64,000 bases of DNA from Paramacrobiotus metropolitanus (Eukaryota > Tardigrada > Eutardigrada > Parachela > Macrobiotidae). Shown here one piece after another: positions 23,437 through 35,062 of this stretch; positions within the stretch are counted from its first letter, which is position 1, and each line of letters starts with the position of its first letter. The stretch is taken from assembly GCF_019649055.1 (NCBI RefSeq), contig NW_026570263.1:496001-560000 (forward strand). The letters are read 5' to 3'. A program made the translations under genes and the position numbers. The notes under the pieces are model-generated. The model saw only the letters and a program-made list of their open reading frames with translations. It was not told the origin of the DNA and searched no databases.

Positions 23437-25072
23437 TCAGCATTTGGATCTGCACAGCCCGACAATGGCGGACACGAAGGCGTGCCGGAGAGAGGGCATG
23501 CTCAGCGCAAACAGCAGTGGGTCCAGAATGGGCTGGAAAGGCTGAACCAGAGTAGCAAAACCAAAAAAGTCGCGATTGGTTAGTGTGGCTCCCGCGGACT
23601 GCATGGCGAAGCTGAACCGCATGGGAAACCAGCAGAAGACCGTGCTCAACGTCAGCACGCTGAACGCTACAAACGGACGACTTTCATATGCCATTTTCTT
23701 CACAACTGCAGCTTTCGGCGCAATCTAAAAACAAAATAAAGTCATAGTAACTTCCTGTCAAAATCAAACCGTAAGTCATGGTGGTGATCTATAGTTATTT
23801 AGCAGTTATCTTTGATAACGACGTAGGACTGGGAATAAGTGAATACAAGCGCGTGTCCACGTAATCGTTATAAACTCGGATGAAATCGTAAGAAAATACA
23901 GTACTAGTGCGTACAGCACTAACAGCTTTATAAATCGGTACTAAAAGCTAATCAAAAAGGTTTGGAACGGTGTCGCCATTGCCACCGACCAGAAATTGGC
24001 AAAATATTTTTTTAGGCAGCGGTTATCTATCCAAATGCAATATGTGTTCTGGGTACAATCGAAAACGCGATATGTGTTCTGGGTACAATCCCCGAGCAGG
24101 ATAGCATTGCAGAAGTGTTTTTGCGTACGAATCTCGTATGAATCTCGTTCTTTAGTACAGTCAGTTTATATCTACAGTACATGTGATACCATTAAAGGTC
24201 AGCTCCGGGAAACTTTATAAATGACGCACCAGACCAGAAACAGATGCAGTACGATACCTTATCTCATTGAACTTAAAGTTATTCTCCGTTACCTGTTTTC
24301 TGGTCGGATTCAGTGCATCCACCAACGCTCGATTTCGCATCTCCAGATGCATCGACCGCGTAGTTGTCGGCGTTTGTGCCCTGAGCTGGGCTTTCCGCTT
24401 TTGTTTCCTGTGATACAGCCAACACACGACGGGGTAGCAGATTATATTAAATACCAGCGGGCTGTCGCTGGTTATAATCGTCAGTATCACATCGTAGGAA
24501 TAAATAATTTCGTCTTTGGTGCTGTCCTTGAATGGAGTCACTCTTCTCAAGATAACTAAAGGCAGAGCCATTAAATGGATCATTCCCACCGTTGCGCCGC
24601 ACAGTATCCAGGCCAGTTTGAGGTTGTGTAAGCGCTTGTAGGAGACAGGCAGGCCCAGCGCCCACAAACGATTCAAAGCGATCAGAGCGTGCATCTGCAT
24701 GAGCAGCATGTGCAGCACTGCCTCAAAGTACATCCAGTAGGTCACTATCTCGATCTCGCTGGCCATGTTCAAACCGATTATCAGCTGGAACAGATCACCA
24801 ACGCCCTGCAGGATGTTGCAGACAGCCAAGCAGGTGATGTAGACGGAGAAGGAACTGCGAAAGCGCTGGTTGAGAGCGAAGAGCAGGATGATGGGCAGAT
24901 TGAGCGCCACATAGGCAACAGCGAAAACGCCGGATATCGCCCAGTGTGCTGGCCCATATTCTACGAATATTATCTGAGTACTGTCGTCGACGGTGTCGTT
25001 ACTGATGGCACACTGGCTACCGTTGATCCGGAGACCCGTGTAATTGGATTCGCAGCTGAAATTACCATCCAT
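23437..25072 (-). CDS. 7TM receptor paralogue C, intact, 2 exons, 355 aa
   Basis: Exon 1 25072-24293 and exon 2 23724-23437 join at AAACAG|GTAACG and TTTTTAG|ATTG, phase 0, giving 355 residues. The N-terminus is extracellular with N-glycosylation sites (NFS, NYT, NGS, NDT) and no signal peptide. TM1 is VAYVALNLPIILLFAL, TM2 CLAVCNILQGVG, TM3 HALIALNRLWALGLP, TM4 LAWILCGATVGMIHLMALP, TM5 LVFNIICYPVVCWLYHRK, TM6 VLTLSTVFCWFP and TM7 QPILDPLLFALSM. The third loop is basic and the tail ends CRSKC, possibly palmitoylated. It is a plasma-membrane G-protein-coupled receptor of a local family; the ligand cannot be told. The start is chosen at the ATG giving MDGNFSC, which the paralogue at 17.1 kb shares. 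This is the only fully open copy of the array. Confidence 0.85.
24040..24091. repeat. Short direct repeat in receptor C intron
   Basis: ATATGTGTTCTGGGTACAATC occurs twice in tandem about 30 bases apart, inside the intron 23725-24292. It is a local duplication with no known function. Confidence 0.7.
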
Positions 25073-25996
25073 GCTGGCCGGGGACTTTGTCGGCTGTGTG
25101 GGCCTCAAGCACCGTCAAATCGGAAGTGCGAGGTGGCAGTTAACACAAACTTGCATACAGTACTTGACTGACACTTGGGTGTTATACAGTAATCGTATTG
25201 TGCATATACGAGGTACACTCAAAAATGGTTTAAGGAGGTTGGGCGCGTTGGTACTGATGCGATCCGCCTTTATTTGCTGGCGCATGGTGCATCTGCTTGG
25301 AAAATGGAGCAATTCTCATCATCCGCTTGCTAGCATACAACGCTGACAGGACGAACATAGGAGAGGATAAGCTACGAATGCTTACGTCAAACGAGTGGAA
25401 AATCACGAGAAAAACGTAATTCCGGTGTGGAATGTTTCCTTGGGGTGCCGGGTATTTTTTGCTGCATTACAGTTTACCATTACGTACCGGACTGCCCACA
25501 TGCGTCAGCTTAAACGCACGCTCGATTTCGAAGACCGGAATCGTAGTCTGTATGTAGATTATGTATTACTCATTTATTGCACAGTTTGTCGCTGGAGTTT
25601 GTGGCACGCCACCTTCAAGTCGTGACAGAGTTTAATAGGCAATTTCCATCAAAGTCACAAGAAGTGCAAGCGCAAGCACATTAGGTCACTGTAAAATTTT
25701 TAAACTTTGAAAAAACAGCCAGAATCTCTATCCACCCGTGGTTTAAAAGCTGACGTACTTAGTGCAGCCGTAGTTTTCCCTTAACATGTATAATAAATGG
25801 TCTAACAATATTTGGAAAACTTGAAAGACTGCATTTGAGGACCAGCTAAATTTATTCCCGTTAGATATACAGACGAATAAGCCATACCATGATCCAACAA
25901 AGCACACTGTATAGCAGTGTATACTGTTGCAAAAGGTTTAACAGGAAAATTATAGCAGGCGCGATTGGTTGCCGGTTACTGTGGAGAATGTTCTGT
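25073..25996. other. Intergenic, no gene seen
   Basis: This is the upstream region of receptor C and the downstream region of the SLC2-like gene. No family-like frame, RNA gene or repeat is convincing. Confidence 0.5.
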
Positions 25997-27930
25997 CTAA
26001 TTATTAGCGTAACGTTGTCTGAGCAAGGCTTGGACTTGTTCAATGGTCTTGCCTTTGGTCTCGGGCAGTTTGAAGTAGATGTGCAGCGTGGCCAGGACGA
26101 CGCAGACGACGAAGATGAGGAAGGTGTAGTCGTGCGTGACAGCCAGGATGAGCGGGAAGCCCAGCGTGGTCACCACGGCGGCGCCCCACGACACCACCGA
26201 GATCCACGTCACCGCGGCGGCACGGGCCTCCTGCGCGAACATCTCACTGGGCAGGAACCAGGGAATGGAGGTAGAGCCCAGCGAGTAGAAGGCGATGTAT
26301 AAAGGGATGCAGGCCGCCGTCACAAACTTCATCCAGATCAGTCTAAAGGTAATCAACCAAGATAAATGAACGCCATAAATAAATAGTAGTAATAAAGGTC
26401 ATCAACAAAAGATTAACGATAATGTCCGAAGATATATATATGACAAAGGTCACCGTTTAAAGTACTGTTGCTTGTTCTAAAGAGTTGTTGATGTTGTTGT
26501 TCTGTTGCTTCCGTTTTGGGTACTGTTGCTTGTTCTAAAGAGCTGGAAGAGTTGTTTTATTTGTTCTAGCTATCCGATCGTTTGAGTTTAAGTGAAAATG
26601 GCATTTTGCTTGTACAGGTATATTAAAAATAAGACCTTATTAATTGACAAAGGTCACCAACTTACCCGCTGTCCTTGAGGTTGAGCGTGACCACGAAGCC
26701 CGTCAGCGCCAGGACCATCCCGGCGTGGCTGAGCATGAGGAGCGGCCGGCGCCCGAGGCGGTCGACGAGCAGCATGCAGACGAGGGAGAAGAGCAGGTAG
26801 ACGAGCCAGAGGCCGATGCTGGCGTAGATGGAGGACAGCCGGTCCAGGCCGACGTCGGTGAAGATGGCGGTGGAGTAGAAGGAGACGCAGCTGAACCCGG
26901 ACATCTGTTGGGCCAACATCGGGACGACGCAGAGGGCCAGCACGGAGCGGTAGTAGCGGTGGCGCAGCAGGTCCAACAAGCCGGCGGTCGGGGCGCTCTC
27001 GTTCTGGCTCTCCGACTCCAGCTCCTTCATCTCGCGAATGACGAGGAGGGAGTTGCGGCGCAGCCAGCGCAGGACTCCCTCGGCGCGCTGCTTCTCCCGG
27101 GCCACCAGGAAGAGGCGCCGGGGACTCTCCGGGCAGAAGGGGAAGAGGAGCAGCAGGAGCAGCGGCGGCACGAAGGCCACCACCACCAGCCAGATCCAGC
27201 CTTCCTCGTTCCCTAAAACGAAGGGCAGTCCGAGGGAGGTGGCCAGGATCATGCCCAGGACGTACTGCAGGATGGGGAAGACGCCGAAGGCGCCGCGCAG
27301 CTTGACGGGCGTGATCTCGGAGCAGTAGACCGGGGGCGCCACGCAGGCCACGCCCAGCGCGAAGCCCACCAGGAAGCGGCCGGCGGCGATGAGCTCGAAG
27401 GTGGCGGTGGGCTGGGCGAGGCAGAAGAGGAGGTTGCCGGCCAGGAAGAGGCCGGCATCCGCCAGGATGGTCCGCTTGATGCCCAGGCGCTCGATGACGG
27501 CGCCGGCGACGAAGGAGGACAGGAAGCCGCCGACCATCAGCGCGGAGGAGGACAGCGCCCAGATGGTGTTCAGTTGGGGGTTGTCCTTTAGCAAATTGCC
27601 TTGCTCGGCCTCCGGGACGAAGCGGCACCATATTTCCGTGTCCGAATCAAAGGCGGCAGTGGCGTTGCTCACTTCGGAGGCGTTGGTCGTCAGGAAGACG
27701 CCCCCCGCGCGTCGGCACTTGATGGAGCGGATCCATGTCAGGATCACCGTCTGCGGCCCGTTCATCGCCGCGATGCTGTAGCCCATCGGGAACCACGTCC
27801 CAAAGGTCACCGTTACCACGGAGAATATTAATGACCATGTTAGTCCGCTTGATGTTTCGGACACGGGAATTAATTCCGGCACTTCGGTCAGCGGCGACAT
27901 AACTCTATCGGATCGCAGAACGAGGGACAT
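25997..27930 (-). CDS. SLC2/GLUT-type sugar transporter, 2 exons, 536 aa
   Basis: Exon 1 27930-26666 and exon 2 26342-25997 join at AGCGG|GTAAGT and CTTTAG|ACTG. The 536 residues match the usual 490-540 of facilitative glucose transporters. SLC2/MFS signatures appear in order: YSIAAMNGPQ in TM1, GRFLVGFALGVACV and YCSEITPVKLRGAFG after TM4-5, PESPRRLFL at about residue 265 before the central loop, QQMSGFS in TM7, DRLGRRPL in the TM8-9 loop, IPWFLPSEMF in TM10 and LPETKGKT after TM12. An extracellular TM1-TM2 loop carries NAS and NAT sites. It should move a hexose or similar solute across the plasma membrane; the substrate is not readable. I chose the ATG at 27930 because no in-frame ATG lies upstream in the open frame. 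The 323-bp intron has three AAAGGTCA motifs and a 23-bp direct repeat (GTACTGTTGCTTGTTC). Confidence 0.88.
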
Positions 27931-28849
27931 CGCATGACGCGGAAATGCAGCAATCACCTGGCGCTGAGCGCTGCAGACTGGCGGGAGTGTTATGCATCTG
28001 TTAGGAGATCATGTGCTGCTTTGCCGGTCGTATCTTGCGATAAGGTTTATGTGCAGCCTTGAGATCACTATATGGCTTCGTAGTGGCGATAAGTTTCCCG
28101 TCGTGCACTTCACCCGCGAAATCTGGCAGTTAACTGCGGTTTATAGGTGGTCATTAAAAAAATGAATGGTTCGAACTTCGCACGTGGGCTCTTTAAATCA
28201 CCGGTGGTACCATTTTCAACTTGAATCAACTTAAACTGTCGGTTTCTTCGGGCAGCGGAACCAAATGCTGAATAATGACGCTAATGGCCAAAACCGATCA
28301 CCGCGGAGAATTCGAAGTGTTCAGTAATGTAATAATTACGGTATCATGCGATAACAAAAAGAAGGCCGTTGTACAGACATTTGGACAGTAACGTTGTAGT
28401 AGTAAGAAAGGTTCTGGACGTCAGGCTAATTTGCAAGACTGAATAAATTTTCCCACTTTCACTGCGGCAGATAAAACGCAGCGTTTCTGCACGCTGGAAT
28501 CTGCCACTACCGGCGATGAGTCAGCCCGGCCATTCTTATAGATTTATCAGCCTGATACGTTGACCTTTGTGGCCTGCCTTTATGCAACCGGCATCGCCCG
28601 GCGCCTGTGTACGTTCGGCATATGAAGAAGCAGTGCTAAGTAACGCTTAACTAACTGCACTTGCTTTATAACTATTAAATTTATTTAAATAATTTATTCA
28701 ACTAATTATTTTTTAATTAATATATTATTGAAGAATGTTATTTATTTATTCTATCTGATTTAATTAATTTCTCTGACCAACCTTTTATTTACTGCTTTTT
28801 TTAAATTTTACTTTACACAACGAGCATTGCGCTAAAAATTAGTGCTGGC
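27931..28849. other. Intergenic, AT-rich
   Basis: Upstream of the SLC2-like gene. It includes a very AT-rich block at about 28670-28810. There is one AAAGGTCA motif on the minus strand at about 28563. No gene was seen. Confidence 0.5.
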
Positions 28850-29140
28850 TGATGCCGCCACATGATAAGATGGCCGTGACCTTAGTTGTTTATTGCGGTG
28901 CGATTATCAGCACCGCGAATCTCTGATCTAGCAAATATGCACTGCAGTACTGATTATTGAGCTAGCGCGTTTCATAAAAAAAGGCAGTCAGAACTGAAGT
29001 ACTGCGAAAGATTGTTTTGCTATAACCTTTTTGTGAGTACTCGTGCAAAATTCGGAACAGTGACAGGCCGAAAGCCGTACCTTGCACAGTTGTACGCTGG
29101 TGTGAAGATTTCAACGTTTTAAGTATTTCTATGTTTTATT
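28850..29140 (+). promoter_or_regulatory. Duplicated 5' flank of the secreted LRR family, copy 1 (type A)
   Basis: This block closely matches 34733-35000 in front of the intact LRR gene at 35 kb. Shared landmarks are GTGACCTTAGTTG, CGATTATCAGCACCGC, AATCTCTGATCTAGCA and GAGCTAGCGCGTTTCAT. Conservation of a non-coding flank in both copies suggests promoter content, though recent duplication alone could explain it. No TATA box is obvious. Confidence 0.55.
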
Positions 29141-29161
29141 TCACTGTTTTATGCAGTTTAC

Positions 29162-30365
29162 TGTCAAGTGGCGCTGGCTAGGCGCGCACCGACATCGACG
29201 GCGGAACAAAGCAAACCCGGATGAAGGCTTTAATGCCGAAATCTGACACACACCGCGCTTTGCGCGCAAGCCAAGAACCAACTGGTCTCTGTAGGCAGCG
29301 CAGCTGCCTTACAGAGCCGTCAAAACGCATGAATATGCCCAGACAGGAAAAAACCCAAAACCAACCAATGACAGAAGGGCTGAATCATAAGCCCGCCCTG
29401 ACATCCCTGTACGGTCTAACACTGAGCTCCTGCGAAGTGCAGGTAAATGGCGTGATGCGCCGTAAAAGAACAGTGGATACAGGGACCGGTACGGTCCGTG
29501 TACTATGTCTAATAGACTGTACTACCGGGTGGCTCGGTTCCAGTTCGGTCGGCTCACGTGGTCCGGTATGGGGAATAGTTCGGTCAGGTTTGGTCCGGCT
29601 CGGTCCAGGTTTGGTCGGCTCGGATCAGGTTCGGTTTAGGAGTGGTTCTGGGTCGGTTTGGCCCGGGTTCGGTCGGTCTGGTTCTGGTTCGGCTTCATGC
29701 GGTCCAGTGCCTGGGTCAACGCACTGTCGCGACAATCCAGGGTCGGATGCGGAAATCGGTAGATTCCGCATTTTATCCGTCTGGGGAAAGGTCACCGTCT
29801 GGGAAAAATCGGGCAGGGGTTTGGGGCGCAGGTAAGGCCATGACCACAAAAAATACGCTGTTTCGGTGAGGAAATTCCGCTGCTCTGCCGGGGGAAAGGT
29901 CGCTGTCCCAGGTAGAGCGGGCAGGGTTATGGTGTGGTGAATTTCTCGGCGTGGTGATGGTGGTCGATCCGGCCGTGGGGATCGGGGTTGGCATGGCTGT
30001 TGGTGGTGGTGAAGGGTCCGCAGGTTTCCTGCTGGTCCGGGTTGCGTCCACCGTCGGCATCCGTCATCGGTACGGTGTGGCTGTGGGTTTGTCCGTCCAT
30101 CGCTGCACTTCTGGCTTGGCGACATCTCCATCCCCTTCTGGGAGAGACAGTTTCCTCCGCGTTCTGCGGGAGTGACGGCACAGCTCCGGCGACTGACGGG
30201 AAATCCGGAGGAGCGGGTGAGCTCCGTACCCGGGGGGTGGCACAGGACGCGATCTGGTCCACAGTTCAGAGGTGATCCGTGAGCGGGACAAGCCCGCTGT
30301 GGAGCCCACGATCGTCACCGTGAGCTGCTACCATGTCAAGTGGCGCTGGCTAGGCGCGCACCGAC
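29162..30365. mobile_element. 1.2-kb insertion bounded by 32-bp direct repeats
   Basis: The 32 bases at 29162-29193 recur exactly at 30334-30365, starting TGTCAAGTGGCGCTGG. The left end continues as a roughly 240-bp repeat that also exists as a clean 182-bp element, inverted, at 44008-44189. The middle (29520-30330) is GC-rich, with GGTTCGGTC-type simple repetition at 29520-29700. Long overlapping frames on both strands there look compositional, not coding. The segment interrupts the duplicated LRR 5' flank, since sequence on both sides aligns with continuous sequence at 34.7-35.1 kb. It is therefore an insertion in LRR copy 1. Confidence 0.6.
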
Positions 30366-30451
30366 CGTTTTATATTACGTTTTATATGTTGATGTTCCGT
30401 GTCTCTTGACTCTGTCAGCCGCTTACAGAAGCTGCGCCTTCGTCTAACGTC

Positions 30452-30530
30452 ATGAACTCTAAACGGTCGATCGACTGTTTTTCCATGGCGGCGTTAATAG
30501 TGTGCATGGCGAGCGATATCATTTTCACCG
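30452..30530 (+). pseudogene. Orphan signal-peptide exon of the secreted LRR family
   Basis: ATG 30452 opens MNSKRSIDCFSMAALIVC and ends with FTG at GTATGT (30531), exactly 79 bases, like exon 1 of the genes at 35.06 and 38.24 kb. No exon 2 follows on the plus strand; only an inverted, deleted exon-2 relic is found at 32990-33460. The copy is a remnant unless spliced to something else. Confidence 0.75.
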
Positions 30531-30601
30531 GTATGTTCCGTTCAGGGAAATTATTTCTTTATTTGTTTAGAAAATTTTAGTTTGGCTGTTAATTATTACA
30601 T

Positions 30602-31811
30602 TATGGCTGCGTGCACGGGTAAACACGGGTTTTGGCTGCGTGCACGGGTGATATTTTTGGGTCCGCACGGGTGTTGACTGGGTGCACGGAGTTTGGGATC
30701 GGGCGTTGGCTGCGTGCGCGGGAAATTATTTAAATTGTTTAATTGTATAATTTAATTGTATAATTTGTTTAATTGTATAATTAAACAATTATTAATTTGT
30801 TGTTTAAGTGTATAATTTAAATTTAATTGTATAATTTAGTTAGAAATTTTTTACATAATTACTACTTAGGAAACCTACTCGCTTAACCCACAATTTCTCA
30901 CGAAGAAGAGAGCAGCCCCGATCAAAAATGAAGTATAAAAATTATGGAAAAAAGATTTATAAATACCACAGATTATTTCAAGCCAATTTAAAATTTTTAA
31001 AAATAATCAAAAATTCAATTTATTTCCGTATGATTGATTTATAACTTAACAAAAAAAACTGAACAGATCCATGTACTGAATTATGATGTACATAATAACT
31101 ACAAAAACTGGAAAACTTCGAGCAAAAAGTGGCATAAATAACAAATTAATTTAAAATTTTTTGAAAATTTGCAAGCCAATTTTACATTTTTTTTTAAAAA
31201 AGCACAGCTCGATCAATTTTCACTAACAGCGGCGAAAATCTGTAATCAATTTGTAATTTCATAAAAAAAAATTGAACAGGCCAATACATAATAATCTCCT
31301 AACGAAAATATCTGCCGCACGTACTGCGAAATTTGCTGTACATAGCAATTACAGAGTACTATGTTACCAGTTAATATCTATAGAAGTACTTGTTAGTGCA
31401 GTACCACGAAGTACTTGAAAGTCACCGTAAGAAGAGTCGAAGACGTGAGAATCTCTGTAAAGATTTTTTCCATGAAGATTTTTGCATTAAGGTAACGCCA
31501 TTCCTATGTAATATAGCCAAGTAAGAATTCCTGTAATACTTGGTGGCCGCTTATGAAGCATGCAACCGACACCATTACCACTTGCATCGAGCCGCGTAGA
31601 AAACCTCAGAGTCGTAAAACAAAGCATCTGTAACTACTGTATTTCTATGAGTAGATTATGGCACATGAAAAATATGTCAGAAACCGGTCGAAAACCTGTT
31701 GTGATTGATAAGACCTGGAAAATTATAAATGTTACGACTAAAATTTGAAATCATAAACTGAAATAACCGTGCACACAGCCAACACCCGTGTCCAAACTCC
31801 GTGCACGCAGT
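30602..31811. repeat. GTGCACGG minisatellite with an inverted counterpart
   Basis: At about 30602-30720 the unit GGCTGCGTGCACGGG and variants (GGGTGTTGACTGGGTGCACGGAG) repeat several times. At about 31769-31811 the reverse complement of the same string appears once (ACACCCGTGTCCAAACTCCGTGCACGCAG-like). The two could be the ends of a roughly 1.2-kb foldback element with an AT-rich, non-coding interior. Confidence 0.5.
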
Positions 31812-32434
31812 TACGACAAAGTGTCATGCAAATGCACAACTTTCAAATGTCCGAATTTTCTCTCGAAAACCGGTCGACCAATTTTTCTCAAAACACACTT
31901 TCTAGAGTAATTCGAGACGAAAAAGGGCGATTGGCCCGGTACATGGTACCAAATTCGTGTACATGCACGAAAACCTTCCTTTCCGCGCCCTCCCAAGCAC
32001 ACTTTTGTTTTGTTTTACGGTTTTACCAGATTTTATGGCTAGATTTGTATACACGAACGTAAAAACCATTTGTGCGGGCAGCATCCATGATCCGGCTCGG
32101 CAGTTATGGCTGCTAAAAAATGCCAAAAAGTTTAAATGCATTCAGGTGTACCAAAGGTCCAAAAGGCTCTTTTTGGACCGATATCTTTAATTTTACACAT
32201 AAATTGCTTCGGCCGACGTCGGTACATATTGCGCAGCCGGTAGCTGGCACATGTTCTTCACTTCGTCCACCCTTTTCTTTTTCACTGGCGTTACCCCTGT
32301 CGGCAGCAGGGGTAGTTCCCAAAGATTCACCTTTTTTTTTTTGTACTGGTATTTTATAAAACTTCATTTTAAACGCTCAAGAAACTTCACTTATTACACA
32401 GCATCAACTGACTCATGCGGGCTTATCACAGAGA
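31812..32434. other. AT-rich intergenic, no gene seen
   Basis: Small frames on both strands (31769-32367) show no family features. The string ATTGGTCGACCGGTTT near 49895 echoes CCGGTCGACCAAT at 31873, a possible dispersed repeat trace. Confidence 0.4.
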
Positions 32435-32560
32435 ACATTTGATCTAAATTTGCCCCCATCGGTGCCGTTCCCAGGATAGATGCCGCATTGCCTCGTTGGA
32501 TTTCGATGCTGATCCGCTGGCGCAGGAATTCTGTGGCCCGCTTTTCGATTCACCTTGTCG
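32435..32560 (-). mobile_element. Retroelement C-terminal fragment, copy 4
   Basis: The minus strand reads EFLRQRISIEIQRGNAASIL, then GT, the same terminal block as the 21-kb and 34-kb copies. It is only about 40 codons long and has no 3' end landmark, so it is an old scrap. Confidence 0.6.
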
Positions 32561-32989
32561 GCGGATATAACCAATAAACTGGGAAATTTCGTCTTAAAAT
32601 TTTACAGTAAAACGAGTATGCTTGCGTACCAAGAAAAAAAATTAGCGATGAATAGTACTGGGAAAAGTCGCGTACTGCTGTTTTAATTCTATGAATAGCC
32701 CAGGTAATAAATGCATAAATAAACCTATCTATAAGTAAAGCGGCAGATTCATTTTGCATAAATGTAGAAATTTATAAACATCGCATATACCGGTCTCTAC
32801 CGCCAGTTACGTGGTGAAACATGCTCGATCGAATGAGCCGTAATTAATCTACTGTCCTTCGAAGTATATATCAGCTAACCGCGGGTCGGTCTTGTTATAG
32901 TAAGTACTGAGACTTCCACGGAGGCGATATTTAATGGTGTACTGCGGAGTATTTAGACAGGAAAGTTGCCGGTCGCGGTGGGCGTTGAC

Positions 32990-33460
32990 TGGTTGGCCAT
33001 GCGGAGTTCTTCCTTTCCACTCAGTTTGTACTGTCATTTTTGCAAATGAGGCAGGGAGGAACGTGGCAGGTGGTATTGACCGAGAACCAGTGTGCCGGCA
33101 GTTGCTGCAACGCCCCACCCGTGCCCTTTTCGAAAAGCGTGCTGGAATTTCCGGCGGCGCAGTCCACCATGAGAATACCCGCCTAAGACCACGCCAGTCG
33201 CGGGAAACATAACTGCTTCAGCGGGCTAGTTCTCCGTCCTGACGCCGACTGAGCAGATCCGGCCGGGAGGTTCCGCTGTAGGGTTGCAGGCCGTCCATAC
33301 GGTGGTTGCTCTGGGCCTGGTTCAGGCCAGCAACAAGGTCATGGTGCGATCCGGATGGTCGCGAAGATTGTGGTTAACGGCGGTGCACGAGTAAAATGTT
33401 TCGGTGGAGGAGCGATCTTCTCACCTATGTCGTTTGCATATATTTTGCAGAACCTGAAGT
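32990..33460 (-). pseudogene. Inverted, internally deleted relic of a secreted LRR gene
   Basis: On the minus strand, NHNLRDHPDRTMTLLLAG matches the early HPDRAITLMLA part of the intact genes. The sequence then jumps from MDGLQPYS to RPDLLSRRQDGEL, skipping the LRR core, and ends in the SIPPATFLPASFAKM-frame equivalent of TTCHVPPCLICKN. Stops and frame changes occur throughout. It may be the lost exon 2 of copy 1, flipped. Confidence 0.7.
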
Positions 33461-33469
33461 TCACTAATC

Positions 33470-34640
33470 ATAACGCGACTAGGTACACCAGTTTGCATTT
33501 AAACTCTTTAGAGTCTTATTTATTTCACCCATAACTCGCCAACCGGATACTGCGCGCACAAACGGTTTTTACAGTAGTGTTGTTGGCCTACCGTGAATGT
33601 ATGAAGCTTCAAACCATGAAAATTTATACGTTTTGACGCCAATGTATTTACAAAACAATTTCAGCGTCTGGTTGCAGGCTTGCAGCTTTGAGAATTATGA
33701 TTCGAAATAGATGATTTATTAATATTATATACGGACGTAAATACGACTAGATGTCGGCAGAATACCTTAAAACGAGGCATAAGGTGTGCCGTGTGCCGGT
33801 AGGCGTACAAATTTTGTACTACATACTCGTACATTACAGTATGCAGCTTACACAATTATTATTTCCTTTTGCAGTCGATGAGCGGGAGATTATCAACACC
33901 GCGAATCTACCTTGTGCACTAAGGTAACTGATCTGGCGCATTTTATCGAAACATATGCTCTGCGTGAGTCGAGAGACTCGAGGCAAAAGCAAAGAATTAC
34001 TTACTGTAGGCAATACGGTTGGCTATACGTAATATATCGATTTTTTATTTCACAAAATGCGGTAAAATCACAGTTTCGAAACAAAATAACAAAATAAAAT
34101 AACAAAATTGCAGTTAATGCTGCCGCTCCTTCCATTGTACCGAGAACGGAAGCAGCGCTGCCTCGCTGAATTTCCAGCGACAGACGTTGACGGAGGTACT
34201 CATGGGAGCGAGGCTCACACGTATGCTGTTGAAATCGCTTGCCAATTTCTTTCACTAAACGGCTAGCTGATTGTCCCCATGGTCCAAGAGTTTCAAAAAC
34301 CAACGGTACGAAGACGTATCTGCCCTGTACAATCCCGCTATCCCATACTCCGCCTGTGCGGCGGCGGATCCCGCAGTGACTGATGTGGCTTTCCGGTGAG
34401 ACATAGCAACAGTATCCACGCAGGTCACATCCCACGCCAAACACATACCGCGTCACGTATATTGGTTGGTTGGTTGGCTGCGCACACCGGTACCAGAATT
34501 GTGCACAAAATTGTCAGTTTGCCTTAGCCGATTTCTTATGCGCATGTGTAAGTACTTGTGGTTTCGTGTACAGTATGTGCTGTGAAAGTACGTATGTATC
34601 TGTCTGTGTACTCGTATGTAAGCAGAATCGCAGATTATGT
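33470..34640 (+). repeat. Duplicated LRR 5' flank (type B) split by an insertion
   Basis: 33470-34019 and 34460-34540 align with continuous sequence at 37560-38200 in front of the intact gene at 38.24 kb. Shared strings are CTCGCCAACCGGATACTGCG, GAGATTATCAACACCGCG, CTGATCTGGCGCATTTT-like and AATTGTGCACAAAATTGTCAG. The 440-bp interruption is the retroelement fragment listed separately. No exon 1 follows this copy. Confidence 0.75.
34035..34455 (-). mobile_element. 5'-truncated retroelement insertion, copy 5
   Basis: The minus strand carries FVPLVFETLGPWGQSASRLV, EPRSHEYLRQRLSLEIQRG and SAASVLGTMEGAAA, nearly identical to the 21-kb copy, plus the shared 3' tail CACAAAATGCGGTAA. Comparison with the empty paralogous site at about 38085 shows exactly this piece was added. 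That is the picture expected for a 5'-truncated target-primed insertion. One frameshift lies near the D-T-V region. Confidence 0.75.
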
Positions 34641-34732
34641 ACTTTGTATCAACCTCTTATTCGGTGTGTTTTATTTACTTACTTGAAGTTACTTTGCACA
34701 AGTAGCCTTGAGCTAACAACCAGCCTTGGCCG

Positions 34733-35062
34733 ATATCCCCACCTGATAAACTGACCGTGACCTTGGTTGATTATCGCGGTACGATTATCAGCACCGCAAA
34801 TCTCTGATCTAGCAGATATGCACTGATAATCGAGCTAGCGCGTTTCATCAGATAAACTAGCCTGCACCGCAAGCACAGCTAAACACAGTTTTGCTGAAAT
34901 TTTTTGTCAGTGCTCGTGCAAAATTTCTAAGCAGTGACAAGTAGAAAACCCGCGCCGTGCACAGTTGTAGGTTTGCAGATTCCAACGCTTTATGAATACA
35001 AACCGTCTGCATTCCGTCTCTTGATCTGCTAGCCGCTGACAGAAGCTCTGTCCAACACCATC
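34733..35062 (+). promoter_or_regulatory. 5' flank (type A) of the LRR gene at 35 kb
   Basis: It shares GTGACCTTGGTTG, CGATTATCAGCACCGC and AATCTCTGATCTAGCA with 28850-29140. It directly precedes ATG 35063. No TATA box was seen; the region probably holds the promoter. Confidence 0.5.

Noticed and set aside
25889-26302. 137-codon plus-strand frame
   Set aside because: Antisense shadow of SLC2-like exon 2.
26654-27631. 325-codon open frame on the minus strand overlapping the SLC2-like gene
   Set aside because: It is the out-of-frame shadow of a GC-rich exon. Arginine/proline composition and no domain; the overlapping frame has clear transporter motifs.
29221-30318. Several 75-200-codon frames on both strands
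   Set aside because: They lie in a GC-rich, repetitive insertion, overlap each other in many frames and show only G/R/P/S-rich compositional sequence.
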